Source: a virus
IMG/VR virus record: IMGVR_UViG_3300029957_000008
Coordinates: 1-64,000 of that record
Strand: one strand, 5' to 3'
DNA length: 64,000 nt
Shown here: piece by piece, positions 56,903 to 64,000 of the stretch
Layout of the letters: each line of letters starts with the position of its first letter
How positions within the stretch are numbered: position 1 is the first letter of the stretch
Position numbers and translations under genes: made by a program
Notes under the pieces: model-generated
Seen by the model: the letters and a program-made list of their open reading frames with translations, nothing else
Told to the model about the DNA's origin: nothing
Database searches by the model: none

Positions 56903-57328
56903 ATGAAGCTTTCGGCACGTCCTCTCATTGATGTTTCGTCTGTTAACGACTACGGTACGTCCGAACAGTTAGAGATGACGGCCGGTGACAGCCCCACTCT
57001 TTACCTGCAACTCATTGATTTAGAAAAGAATCTAGCCAAATACGGCTACGAGCCGGCAGGGCTAAGGTATATGCCCCTGGCGACCACAACGCCTACCTTG
57101 GCTGTTACCTTTACCCATATTGACGACGCCAAGCAGTTCACCAGATTTGCCACACAGCCCTTTACTCAGGATCCTTCGATTTGGGCCTGTCCAATCCTAG
57201 CAAGCGATCCAATTGCCGGCACCGTTACAATCAAGTGTGTTTTGACTGAAAACAAAGGCACCTCCCTAGCCCCTATTCCGGTTCAGAAGACCTTTACGAT
57301 GCACGCTGCAGTGCTGGTTGGCGTATAA
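56903..57328 (+). CDS. virion protein candidate
   Basis: A 141-residue beta-rich protein (TAGDSPTLYLQLIDLEKN, TPTLAVTFTHID) at the start of the connector region. Similar small beta proteins often form head-tail joining or tail components, but no family is recognised. One base separates it from the next ATG (TAA-T-ATG). Confidence 0.5.
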   Translation: MKLSARPLIDVSSVNDYGTSEQLEMTAGDSPTLYLQLIDLEKNLAKYGYEPAGLRYMPLATTTPTLAVTFTHIDDAKQFTRFATQPFTQDPSIWACPILASDPIAGTVTIKCVLTENKGTSLAPIPVQKTFTMHAAVLVGV

Positions 57329-57329
57329 T

Positions 57330-58175
57330 ATGGCTGATTTCTCAAATTCCAAGGACGGCTTAGGTCGGGTTCTATCAGAGAACGCGGTTGCCGTCCAGTG
57401 GGAGGACTTAGAACCCCTCCTTTCTCCCCAACAGCTGATCAGGCTCCATCTCTTTGGTCTACCCCTCGTTTCTGGTGTAAGGAATCCTATCACCAGAAAA
57501 TTTGACGTAATGACGAGCGATATTCTCAAGGAGCATATTCTCAATGCGATTGCCCTTGCGGAAGAGGAAGCCAGGATTGACATCTTCCCTCGTCAGTACA
57601 AGGAGAAGCAGGCGTTCGACAGAGTAGCCTATCAGAACTTTGGCTACTTTCAACTGCGCCACCTTCCTGTAGACAGCATCCAAGACCTCGTAGTTGCTAC
57701 CTCGTCTGAAGACCAAGTCTATAGAGTCCCCTTGGACTGGATCGACGTGGGATATCTCAGGCAAGGGCAGATGAACATTCTACCCCTAACCCTCAAGATT
57801 CAAAACGGTGTTATGTCCCCTCTTTTGGCCGGTCCAGGCGGCAGCGCCTTCCTGGCCATCTTTGGGAACTATCCATGGCTGGCTTCTTTCTGGGAGGTTT
57901 TCTACACTACCGGCTTCAAGGATGGAACGCTCCCTAAGATCGTCAATCAGTACATCGGCACCATTGCGGCCATGGAGGTCATCTCGGCCCTGGCCGCAAC
58001 CTATTCAAGGACAACTTCCAATAGCTTGAATATTGATGGTTTAGGACAGTCGATTTCTGGTCCTGGTCCTGAGCTGTATAAGACCCGACTGAACGATCTT
58101 GAAGTGAAGCGCAAGATGCTCTGTGGCCGCCTCAAGAACCGCCTTGGAGTCGGAATTTTAGTGAATAACGTTTAA
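57330..58175 (+). CDS. head-tail connector / neck protein candidate
   Basis: A 281-residue protein from ATG 57330. Features of adaptor proteins: an N-terminal helix, LNAIALAEEEARIDIFPRQ followed by YFQLRHLPVDSIQDLVV and a W/Y-rich segment, and a helical C-terminus. Placed after the capsid and before the Nudix/kinase protein. Call from pattern and order. Confidence 0.5.
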   Translation: MADFSNSKDGLGRVLSENAVAVQWEDLEPLLSPQQLIRLHLFGLPLVSGVRNPITRKFDVMTSDILKEHILNAIALAEEEARIDIFPRQYKEKQAFDRVAYQNFGYFQLRHLPVDSIQDLVVATSSEDQVYRVPLDWIDVGYLRQGQMNILPLTLKIQNGVMSPLLAGPGGSAFLAIFGNYPWLASFWEVFYTTGFKDGTLPKIVNQYIGTIAAMEVISALAATYSRTTSNSLNIDGLGQSISGPGPELYKTRLNDLEVKRKMLCGRLKNRLGVGILVNNV

Positions 58176-61100
58176 ATGGATCAAGACACCAAACCCAAGG
58201 AGTTTTCTGTCGTCATCATTTCTGATGGCCAAGGGAAAGTTCTGTTTGGCAAGCGAAACGACAATAAGAAGTGGACGTTGGCTGCAGGCGGCCTTAATCC
58301 GGGCGAAACGCCCGAAGAAGGAGCCTTAAGAGAAATGTTCGAGGAGACAGGGTTAAGACCGAAGAAGCTGTCCTTTGTAACGACAAAAAAGACTCCCAAC
58401 AATACAGTCCACTTCTTCTCATGTCAATGCCCCGGTGAGCCTACTACCGAAAACGATCCCGACAAGGAATGCTCCAAGCTTCAATGGGTTGATGTTCGTG
58501 GTGGAGTCCCTTCCAACATATGGAACAACCTCCATGGTCCAAAGGGCGATGAAAACATCGTAAGACAAGTCTACGACCTCAAGAAGTCGGAGCAAGTTTG
58601 GCTAGAGGATTGTGGATTCCTAGACCTATCTAAGTCAGAAAACGAGTCAGAGGTTTCGACACTTCTAAGGCACCCAAATCCCTCTGAACGATCTCTAGCC
58701 CTTAAGCTCAACACCGTCACACCTCACGATCTAGCCGTGGCTATCCTAGATCCAGATCCTAAGGTCTGGGGAACGGCGTTTGACCACAAAGATGCTACCC
58801 ACGCTCACACAATTCTCTCTTCTAATACTAGGGATGCTGCGGGAAACCCTCTTTGGGAACGACACAACCTGCTACTAAAAGACCCCAGGTTCAATAAAGA
58901 GCATCTTACGCTCATGGCTCATGCCGTCCGCAAAGACTCCTCGTTATCCCCTAAAGACCAAGCTGACAGACTTAAGGTCTTGGCCCTCAATGGGTACTCG
59001 GATCTCAAGAAGTCTTCTGCGTGGGCACATCATCTGTTATACGCAGGTTCCACCCAAGGACAAGATCTTGCCGACTCAAGTGCCGAACCTGTTCACGAGA
59101 CCCTAAAGCCTCTCAAACACGAGTATGAATCGGCTCTATCGTCTGAGGACGCTATTGAGCCGCACAACGCTGGTTTGCATGACATTGGCCAGGTGTCTCA
59201 TAAGGTGGTCTACAAGGTTGGATCTAACAAGCTCATGGTGAAGCCCTATGCCGAAGAAGAACAGCCTTTGTCTGGTTGGTCTGAAGGGGCTTCTCAAGCT
59301 ATCTACCATGCCGCCGGTTTGGGACACCTACATCAAAGGTCCTTTGTGTCCCATCACGGCGGTGGGAAGTACAACATTCCGGCTACTGTGATTCATTTGG
59401 ATGCTGAGGCAACGCCTATCCATAAGGCTCCCTTAGGGACAGTCAGGGAGCAGAATCCGGCTTTGGATGACGAAGCCAGGAAGATGTCTGTGATGGACTT
59501 CCTTACGGCGAACCACGACCGGCACACCAACAACCTCATGGTCCAAAAGAACGGCCATTTGTTGGCCGTGGATAACGCCAGTGCGTTTGGAAGCCACCCG
59601 TACACATTTCCTTACTACACCAATAAGGGTGTAAGCGTAGTTCTTGGAAAAAATCATGACATGCTGCCTGAAGGGAAGCAGGCCTATACACGGCTATTAG
59701 CCGATTGGTGGCCTGGGATTAGTACGGATGTGAAGTCTGAGCTGAATAAGCGGGTCGCCCAGATTAAGCACCCGGCTCACAGTCGGAGAATCAAGGAGGC
59801 CTTTGACCAAAGGGCTGCTTGGCTAGACCGAAAGTCTCAGGAAGCCAAAGCTGGAAATGTTAGTGGGTTTGATGACTTTGCTCCTGCTCCGTTAGAGAAA
59901 AGGATGGAGGAAGCCGAGTTTCTTGGCGATCACCCTAAGATGAAAATCGAAGGGTTGCACGAGAATCTTTTGGACAAGCACCCGGCGTCAATGAACGCCG
60001 ACGTAGAGCACTTTGAGAAGAACGTCAATACCTCTAAGCACAATGTACGCCCTTTGAAGGAGAAGCTCAAGGGGGCCGACATGAAGGCTGTTTACGGCCA
60101 TGCGGATAAGAAGTACTTGGTTAAGCCGTCTGTTTTCAATAATGAAGAGCTGACCCACCTCAATACGCCACTTTCTGCCTGGTCAGAGCTTACACACCAG
60201 GCGATGTACCACGCTGGTGGTATCGGACACCTACACCAGAAGGTTCATGCCACTGTTGCCAAGAATGTGTTTCCTGATGCTCATGGGCTCGTAGTCCACA
60301 TGGAGCCAGGAGCCAAGGAAGTCCGGGAGCTTAATGATAAGGAGAAGACTGCGCTAACCAACCATCCTGACTTCAAGAAGATCCCCTTTATGGACTTTGT
60401 GACTTTTAACAAGGACCGTCACGAAGGAAATCTGATGGTTAAGCCTGACGGTACTCCGCTTGCGATTGACCACAGTCTTGTTTTTGGGAAAGACGCCGAC
60501 TCCAAGTTCTCCTTAGAGAACCAAGATCTGCATTATGAAGAGCCGGGGTATGGATTCAGAACGCCTATGCAGACTGCGTCCAAACCGGATGCTAGCACTT
60601 GGGCTTGGTGGGACGCAAACAAAGACAAGATCAAAGAGTCTTTCCACAAGCACGCGGACCTTATTCCTCACAAAGAGACCCGGAACAGACTAAAAGACTC
60701 GTTCAACTACAGAATGGACATGCTGGAAGATGGCGCTACGCCCATGGGCCAGCCAATTAGGGAAGGCCTACATAAGACACTTGAAGGTGCTGACTTCCTT
60801 CATAAACAGCACGATCAGCCGTCTTTAATCAAGCCCATCAACGTTGCTGGCGTCCATGACAAGCTCAAGGTCTCTACTCCTGACGCCATAAAGATTCACA
60901 GGCAGAAGTTTGAGCTTGGGTTAAATCAGCACCCAACTGTGGCTAAGCCTGTAATGAGCTACGATCCTTCGGTCAAGCGAACACTTGCAGGTGAAGAACC
61001 TAAGGCTATCTACAAGATGGGCAATGACCACGTAATGGTTAAACCCCAGGCCGCTCCAACATCAAGGCTTTCGGCCTGGAACGAAATGACTTCCCAGGCG

Positions 61101-61955
61101 ATGTACCACGCTGGAGGTATTGGGCATCTACACCAGAAGGTTCACGCAACAACTTTGGCCAATCAGGGGGGTAAGACTGTTCTTGGCAAGGACCCCCACG
61201 CAATCGTGGTGCACATGGCGCCTAACGTCCGACCCGTTTCGGAGGCATTGAAGGACGATCAAGATACCAGCTTAGACAGCATGGCCAGCAATCCAGAACA
61301 CCTACAGTCTCTCAAGAAAATCGGGGTTATGGACTGGTTGACATCGAATCCTGATAGGCATGAGGGGAATATTATGATTGCTCCCGATGGGTCTCCCTTG
61401 GCTATCGATCACGGTCGAGCTTTTTCAAGCGATAGAGTTCACGCTTTTGGTGGTGAGTATGATCGTGATTTGGAGGCTCAAGGTCGAATTGCTTTGGCCG
61501 GACACCTCAATCACCCCGACATGCCTAAGGCGACCAGTCAAATTATGGAAAGTGTTGGGAAGCAAAAGGCTTGGGACGAAGCTGTGAACAAAGACCCTCA
61601 CAAGCAGTTGGATGGGTTTGACAATTTTAGTGGGTATGGTGGTGGAGACTTTTTCTCCGACGCCACCAAAATGGGCGGATCCCCAGATGAGGAAACCTGG
61701 AACTGGTTTGACGCAAACAAAGATAAAATGCATGAGGCTTTTAGGAAGCACGCTAACATGCTCCCCGACCAAGACGCCCGAAACAAAATGATGGGGTCGT
61801 TTAATGTCAGGATGGAACACCTAAAGCAAGTTCGAGAGAATAGCCGAGGTAAGGATCCTAACAAGTTAGATGTTCAAAACCACTCACCCGTAGCTTATCG
61901 GCCTACGGCCCCAAGCATGGTTGAATCTCATCCAACGGAAAGAAGGGTAGCCTAA
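58176..61955 (+). CDS. Nudix hydrolase fused to three kinase-like domains
   Basis: A 1259-residue protein starting on the base after the connector stop. Residues 1-150: Nudix domain with a perfect box G-x5-E-x7-REUxEExGU at 38-60, for hydrolysis of nucleoside diphosphate-linked compounds. Then three related modules with catalytic-loop motifs NHDRHTNNLM (near 446), NKDRHEGNLM (near 746) and NPDRHEGNIM (near 1059), each followed by LA(V/I)D-N/H metal motif and preceded by a lysine strand (LMVKP, YLVKP, VMVKP) and a shared HAAGLGHLHQ/HAGGIGHLHQ block. This resembles HipA/PI-kinase-type folds. The virion location is inferred. Confidence 0.72.
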   Translation: MDQDTKPKEFSVVIISDGQGKVLFGKRNDNKKWTLAAGGLNPGETPEEGALREMFEETGLRPKKLSFVTTKKTPNNTVHFFSCQCPGEPTTENDPDKECSKLQWVDVRGGVPSNIWNNLHGPKGDENIVRQVYDLKKSEQVWLEDCGFLDLSKSENESEVSTLLRHPNPSERSLALKLNTVTPHDLAVAILDPDPKVWGTAFDHKDATHAHTILSSNTRDAAGNPLWERHNLLLKDPRFNKEHLTLMAHAVRKDSSLSPKDQADRLKVLALNGYSDLKKSSAWAHHLLYAGSTQGQDLADSSAEPVHETLKPLKHEYESALSSEDAIEPHNAGLHDIGQVSHKVVYKVGSNKLMVKPYAEEEQPLSGWSEGASQAIYHAAGLGHLHQRSFVSHHGGGKYNIPATVIHLDAEATPIHKAPLGTVREQNPALDDEARKMSVMDFLTANHDRHTNNLMVQKNGHLLAVDNASAFGSHPYTFPYYTNKGVSVVLGKNHDMLPEGKQAYTRLLADWWPGISTDVKSELNKRVAQIKHPAHSRRIKEAFDQRAAWLDRKSQEAKAGNVSGFDDFAPAPLEKRMEEAEFLGDHPKMKIEGLHENLLDKHPASMNADVEHFEKNVNTSKHNVRPLKEKLKGADMKAVYGHADKKYLVKPSVFNNEELTHLNTPLSAWSELTHQAMYHAGGIGHLHQKVHATVAKNVFPDAHGLVVHMEPGAKEVRELNDKEKTALTNHPDFKKIPFMDFVTFNKDRHEGNLMVKPDGTPLAIDHSLVFGKDADSKFSLENQDLHYEEPGYGFRTPMQTASKPDASTWAWWDANKDKIKESFHKHADLIPHKETRNRLKDSFNYRMDMLEDGATPMGQPIREGLHKTLEGADFLHKQHDQPSLIKPINVAGVHDKLKVSTPDAIKIHRQKFELGLNQHPTVAKPVMSYDPSVKRTLAGEEPKAIYKMGNDHVMVKPQAAPTSRLSAWNEMTSQAMYHAGGIGHLHQKVHATTLANQGGKTVLGKDPHAIVVHMAPNVRPVSEALKDDQDTSLDSMASNPEHLQSLKKIGVMDWLTSNPDRHEGNIMIAPDGSPLAIDHGRAFSSDRVHAFGGEYDRDLEAQGRIALAGHLNHPDMPKATSQIMESVGKQKAWDEAVNKDPHKQLDGFDNFSGYGGGDFFSDATKMGGSPDEETWNWFDANKDKMHEAFRKHANMLPDQDARNKMMGSFNVRMEHLKQVRENSRGKDPNKLDVQNHSPVAYRPTAPSMVESHPTERRVA

Positions 61956-61958
61956 GTG

Positions 61959-61987
61959 TTGACTTTTTGTAACGGTATTGATATAGT
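61959..61987 (+). promoter_or_regulatory. sigma70-type promoter
   Basis: TTGACT (61959-61964), 17-base spacer, TATAGT (61982-61987), eight bases before ATG 61996 with AGGA in between. Confidence 0.55.
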
Positions 61988-61995
61988 AGGACAAA

Positions 61996-62181
61996 ATGAC
62001 TATTAAGGTCTATCACGCATCGAATAACTCAACCAAAAGCTACTCCGGGAGCCCTGAACAGGTTCTTGAGCAGTTGATGGCTACCTATACGTTCCTCAAG
62101 CGCTATCCAACCCATTCCTTGGCTTGCGCGTTGAAGAACCTAGGTCGGCAGCAGAATTACTTCGTTGAGATCGAGGAATAG
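61996..62181 (+). CDS. 61-residue stand-alone copy of the next protein's N-terminal domain
   Basis: The product (MTIKVYHASNNSTKSYSG start, QQNYFVEIEE end) aligns over its whole length with residues 1-62 of the following kinase-like protein (VTVHNHFNDQKQVYEG ... LSAVISS): same beta hairpin, YPTH/YGSD turn and final strand. It shares one base with that gene. Function unknown; probably arose by duplication and may compete or assemble with it. Confidence 0.65.
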   Translation: MTIKVYHASNNSTKSYSGSPEQVLEQLMATYTFLKRYPTHSLACALKNLGRQQNYFVEIEE

Positions 62182-63503
62182 TGCAAGTCACAGTCCACAA
62201 CCACTTCAACGACCAGAAGCAGGTCTACGAAGGCACCGAACAGGATGTTCGATTTGAAATCTTTAATGATTTCCCGTATTTACTATCTAAATACGGTTCG
62301 GACGCCAATGTAGATCTTCTAGTTAAGGACCTTGATCGTTCCCAGAACCTTTCTGCCGTGATTTCTTCAATCACCCTAGCAAAAACCGAGGTAGAGCTAC
62401 CTCAAACTCCTGAAGCTCAGTTCTTCCCCAAGGACCAGTATCTAGAACTGGTAAGGGAAGCCGCAGAGTTCCTGTCTGGCATTCCATGTGACAAAGAAAT
62501 GCTACGCAGGACTCTCCAGGAGAACGATGGCGACGAGAAGGTTGCTTGTCTGGTATCTGTAGGTCTGGAGCCCTCTGAAGCCAACCTAGCGGCCCTAAGG
62601 GCCGTAATGAACGTTAGGTTAGCCAAGTCTGAAGAAGAGCCAATTGTCTTTAGTAAAGTTGAGGCTTTTAGTGATTCTGGCACAGATTTTGCCGAGATGA
62701 TTAAAAGGGCCGTTACGGCCCAAACTATTAAGGAAATTCAATTCAAGGCCGGCAAGCATTCCAAGGGAACACTCCTAGCCAAGGACCCAGAGACCTTCAC
62801 GCAGTTACTATTAAAGCCAGGAGCTGGCAAGCAAAATCCTGCACTTGGAGAAAGCCAAGTTCAAGCGTCCCAGAGCGTCCGGGAAGCGGCGTTTTACGCC
62901 GTAGCGGACGCATGGGGACTGGCCAAAGACCTGCCAGAGTGCAAGCTGCTGTATATTGACGATCAAGAGTATGCGGCTATGCAGTTTCTACCCCAGAAGT
63001 GGGTTAACGGCAACGATCTAAGGCGACAGGATCCCAATGCAGCCAGAAGATACCTGAGCCCCTACTTGATTCAGGGAGATGTCCATCGTTGGGCTGTATT
63101 AGACTATATTTTGGCCAATCCGGACAGGAACGCTGGAAATATCATGTTCCGGGATGGCCATATCAAGCTGATTGACCATGGGTCGGCTTTGGCCGGGATC
63201 GACTTCAGTCCAGCTATTGACAACCACGCCTTTGTTCCTTACTACCTAAGAGTTTTTGCTTCTGGCGGTTTTGGCAAGATGGAGCCAGAGCAACGTCTGA
63301 AGGCGCTACCTCGACTGAATTCTGAGGGCGAAAAGAAGCTGGCCGAGTGGATTGGTAGGCTCAACAAGGAAGTCGTACAAAAGATTCTAATTCCCTACGG
63401 GATCGATCCCACTCCTGAATTGGCTAGGTTGGAACTGTTGAAATTTGCGTGCAGTGTCCAGTCGGCCGATTTGGCTGTGTTAAGTGTGTGGACGATAGGA
63501 TAG
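62181..63503 (+). CDS. kinase-like virion-region protein
   Basis: A 440-residue protein, GTG start overlapping the previous stop. N-terminal 62-residue domain duplicated from the neighbour, a helical linker, then a kinase-like domain: lysine strand QLLLKPGAG (near 217), helix with REAAFYAVADAWGL, catalytic loop ILANPDRNAGNIMF near 313 and metal site IKLIDHGSALAG. It is a relative of the modules in the 58176 protein. Substrate unknown; a host protein or lipid is possible. Confidence 0.62.
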   Translation: MQVTVHNHFNDQKQVYEGTEQDVRFEIFNDFPYLLSKYGSDANVDLLVKDLDRSQNLSAVISSITLAKTEVELPQTPEAQFFPKDQYLELVREAAEFLSGIPCDKEMLRRTLQENDGDEKVACLVSVGLEPSEANLAALRAVMNVRLAKSEEEPIVFSKVEAFSDSGTDFAEMIKRAVTAQTIKEIQFKAGKHSKGTLLAKDPETFTQLLLKPGAGKQNPALGESQVQASQSVREAAFYAVADAWGLAKDLPECKLLYIDDQEYAAMQFLPQKWVNGNDLRRQDPNAARRYLSPYLIQGDVHRWAVLDYILANPDRNAGNIMFRDGHIKLIDHGSALAGIDFSPAIDNHAFVPYYLRVFASGGFGKMEPEQRLKALPRLNSEGEKKLAEWIGRLNKEVVQKILIPYGIDPTPELARLELLKFACSVQSADLAVLSVWTIG

Positions 63504-63550
63504 CTGCTACAAGTTTTGAATAGTAATCTTAGGTTAGAGGTACAACATCT

Positions 63551-63949
63551 ATGGCACTAGCGAGTTCGGTTCAGTTTGAACTTAATATGAAGGGTTCTGT
63601 CACAGGTCGTGAGTATGTGGGCCTTTTCGAGGCTAAGACCAAGACCTCGGTGATGGACACTCTTGAGGAGAATCGCGTTTACCGTAGGGTTCTAGGTGAA
63701 AACCCCCAGGATGCAGCGGAAGACATTAAGCGGATTGCTGAGGCGTATGCCTATTTACAGATCCGGCTGATTAAGTTCCCGGACTGGTGGAAGGAAGCTG
63801 GTCACGGTTTGGGCCTTGAGGACCTTGAAGTTCTGGCTAAGGTGAACAATACTGCCCGAGAGAAGATCGGCGCAGAGTACGAAAAGCTCGCTGCAGAGGC
63901 CGATGCGGCCAAGAAGGGGCTTAAGGAAGAGGCGGCTAAGTTAGGGTAA
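63551..63949 (+). CDS. virion-region protein, possible tail component
   Basis: A 132-residue helical protein with a beta N-terminus (SVQFELNMKGSVTGREYVG) and a coiled-coil C-terminus (EYEKLAAEADAAKKG). Position after connectors suggests tail assembly, for example a chaperone, but no slippery sequence is seen at the end. Family not recognised. Confidence 0.5.
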   Translation: MALASSVQFELNMKGSVTGREYVGLFEAKTKTSVMDTLEENRVYRRVLGENPQDAAEDIKRIAEAYAYLQIRLIKFPDWWKEAGHGLGLEDLEVLAKVNNTAREKIGAEYEKLAAEADAAKKGLKEEAAKLG

Positions 63950-63953
63950 TCGT

Positions 63954-64000
63954 GTGGCTACAGAGTGGCCCCAAGCTCTTAGAATCATAGCATTCAAAGA
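63954..64000 (+). CDS. start of a gene cut by the window edge
   Basis: GTG at 63954 opens a frame reading MATEWPQALRIIAFK to the end of the window, five bases after the previous stop. Too short to assign. Confidence 0.4.
   Translation, partial: MATEWPQALRIIAFK

Noticed and set aside
63894-63953. Programmed frameshift joining 63551-63949 to the next frame as in tail assembly chaperones
   Set aside because: No slippery heptamer or downstream hairpin is visible near the stop, and the next frame has its own GTG; the window ends too soon to judge.

Overview
The window is part of the genome of a large, probably virulent tailed bacteriophage (Caudoviricetes). It carries a complete head-gene order (small and large terminase, portal, minor head protein, prohead protease, scaffold, major capsid protein, connector). 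It also carries a self-contained replication and recombination set: UvsX, a UvsY-like protein, a gp32-type SSB, a two-piece DNA polymerase III alpha, a UvsW-type helicase and an SbcC/SbcD (gp46/gp47) pair. Nucleotide-metabolism genes include a class II ribonucleotide reductase, ThyX, dUTPase and a deaminase. There is a phage chaperonin and a sigma-like factor. I see no integrase, no tRNA and no CRISPR array. The host cannot be named from sequence; several good sigma70-type promoters (TTGACA/TATAAT, 16-18 bp spacers) suggest an ordinary bacterial RNA polymerase is used early.

Layout. 1-31.2 kb is read almost entirely leftward (early/replication arm): NADAR protein, uvsX, uvsY-like, ssb, small acidic paralogues, split polIII alpha, a degenerate Dam-like protein, metallophosphoesterase, membrane metalloprotease candidate, intein-containing RNR, nucleotidyltransferases, sbcC, RyR-domain protein and groEL. 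31.2-31.7 kb is a divergent control region with six 16-bp palindromic repeats and opposed promoters, a candidate replication origin or operator array. 31.7-39.2 kb runs rightward: winged-helix protein, replication-organiser-like protein, UvsW-type helicase, thyX, sigma-like factor, GroES-like candidate and sbcD. 39.1-45.6 kb is terminase, portal and minor head protein. 46.3-50.1 kb is a leftward island inside the structural arm (deaminase, dUTPase, HAD phosphatase, lytic transglycosylase, many tiny genes). 50.2-64 kb resumes rightward with prohead protease, scaffold, capsid, connectors and unusual enzyme-bearing proteins.

The most unusual content is in the late arm. The prohead-protease-like protein ends in an apparently intact GGDEF (diguanylate cyclase) domain. 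A 1259-residue protein directly after the connector joins a canonical Nudix hydrolase to three tandem kinase-like domains. A further kinase-like protein follows, and its N-terminal domain also exists as a 61-residue stand-alone gene. Together they look like virion-linked signalling enzymes, possibly delivered with the DNA; that role is inference.

Other notable items are a polIII alpha split inside its catalytic centre, an intein placed exactly at the RNR radical cysteine, seven homing-type nuclease sequences, two genes that appear to need a +1 frameshift, a motif CAATCTTT(A/T) immediately before several rightward start codons, and about twenty GGCC-N5-GGCC interrupted palindromes where about one is expected.
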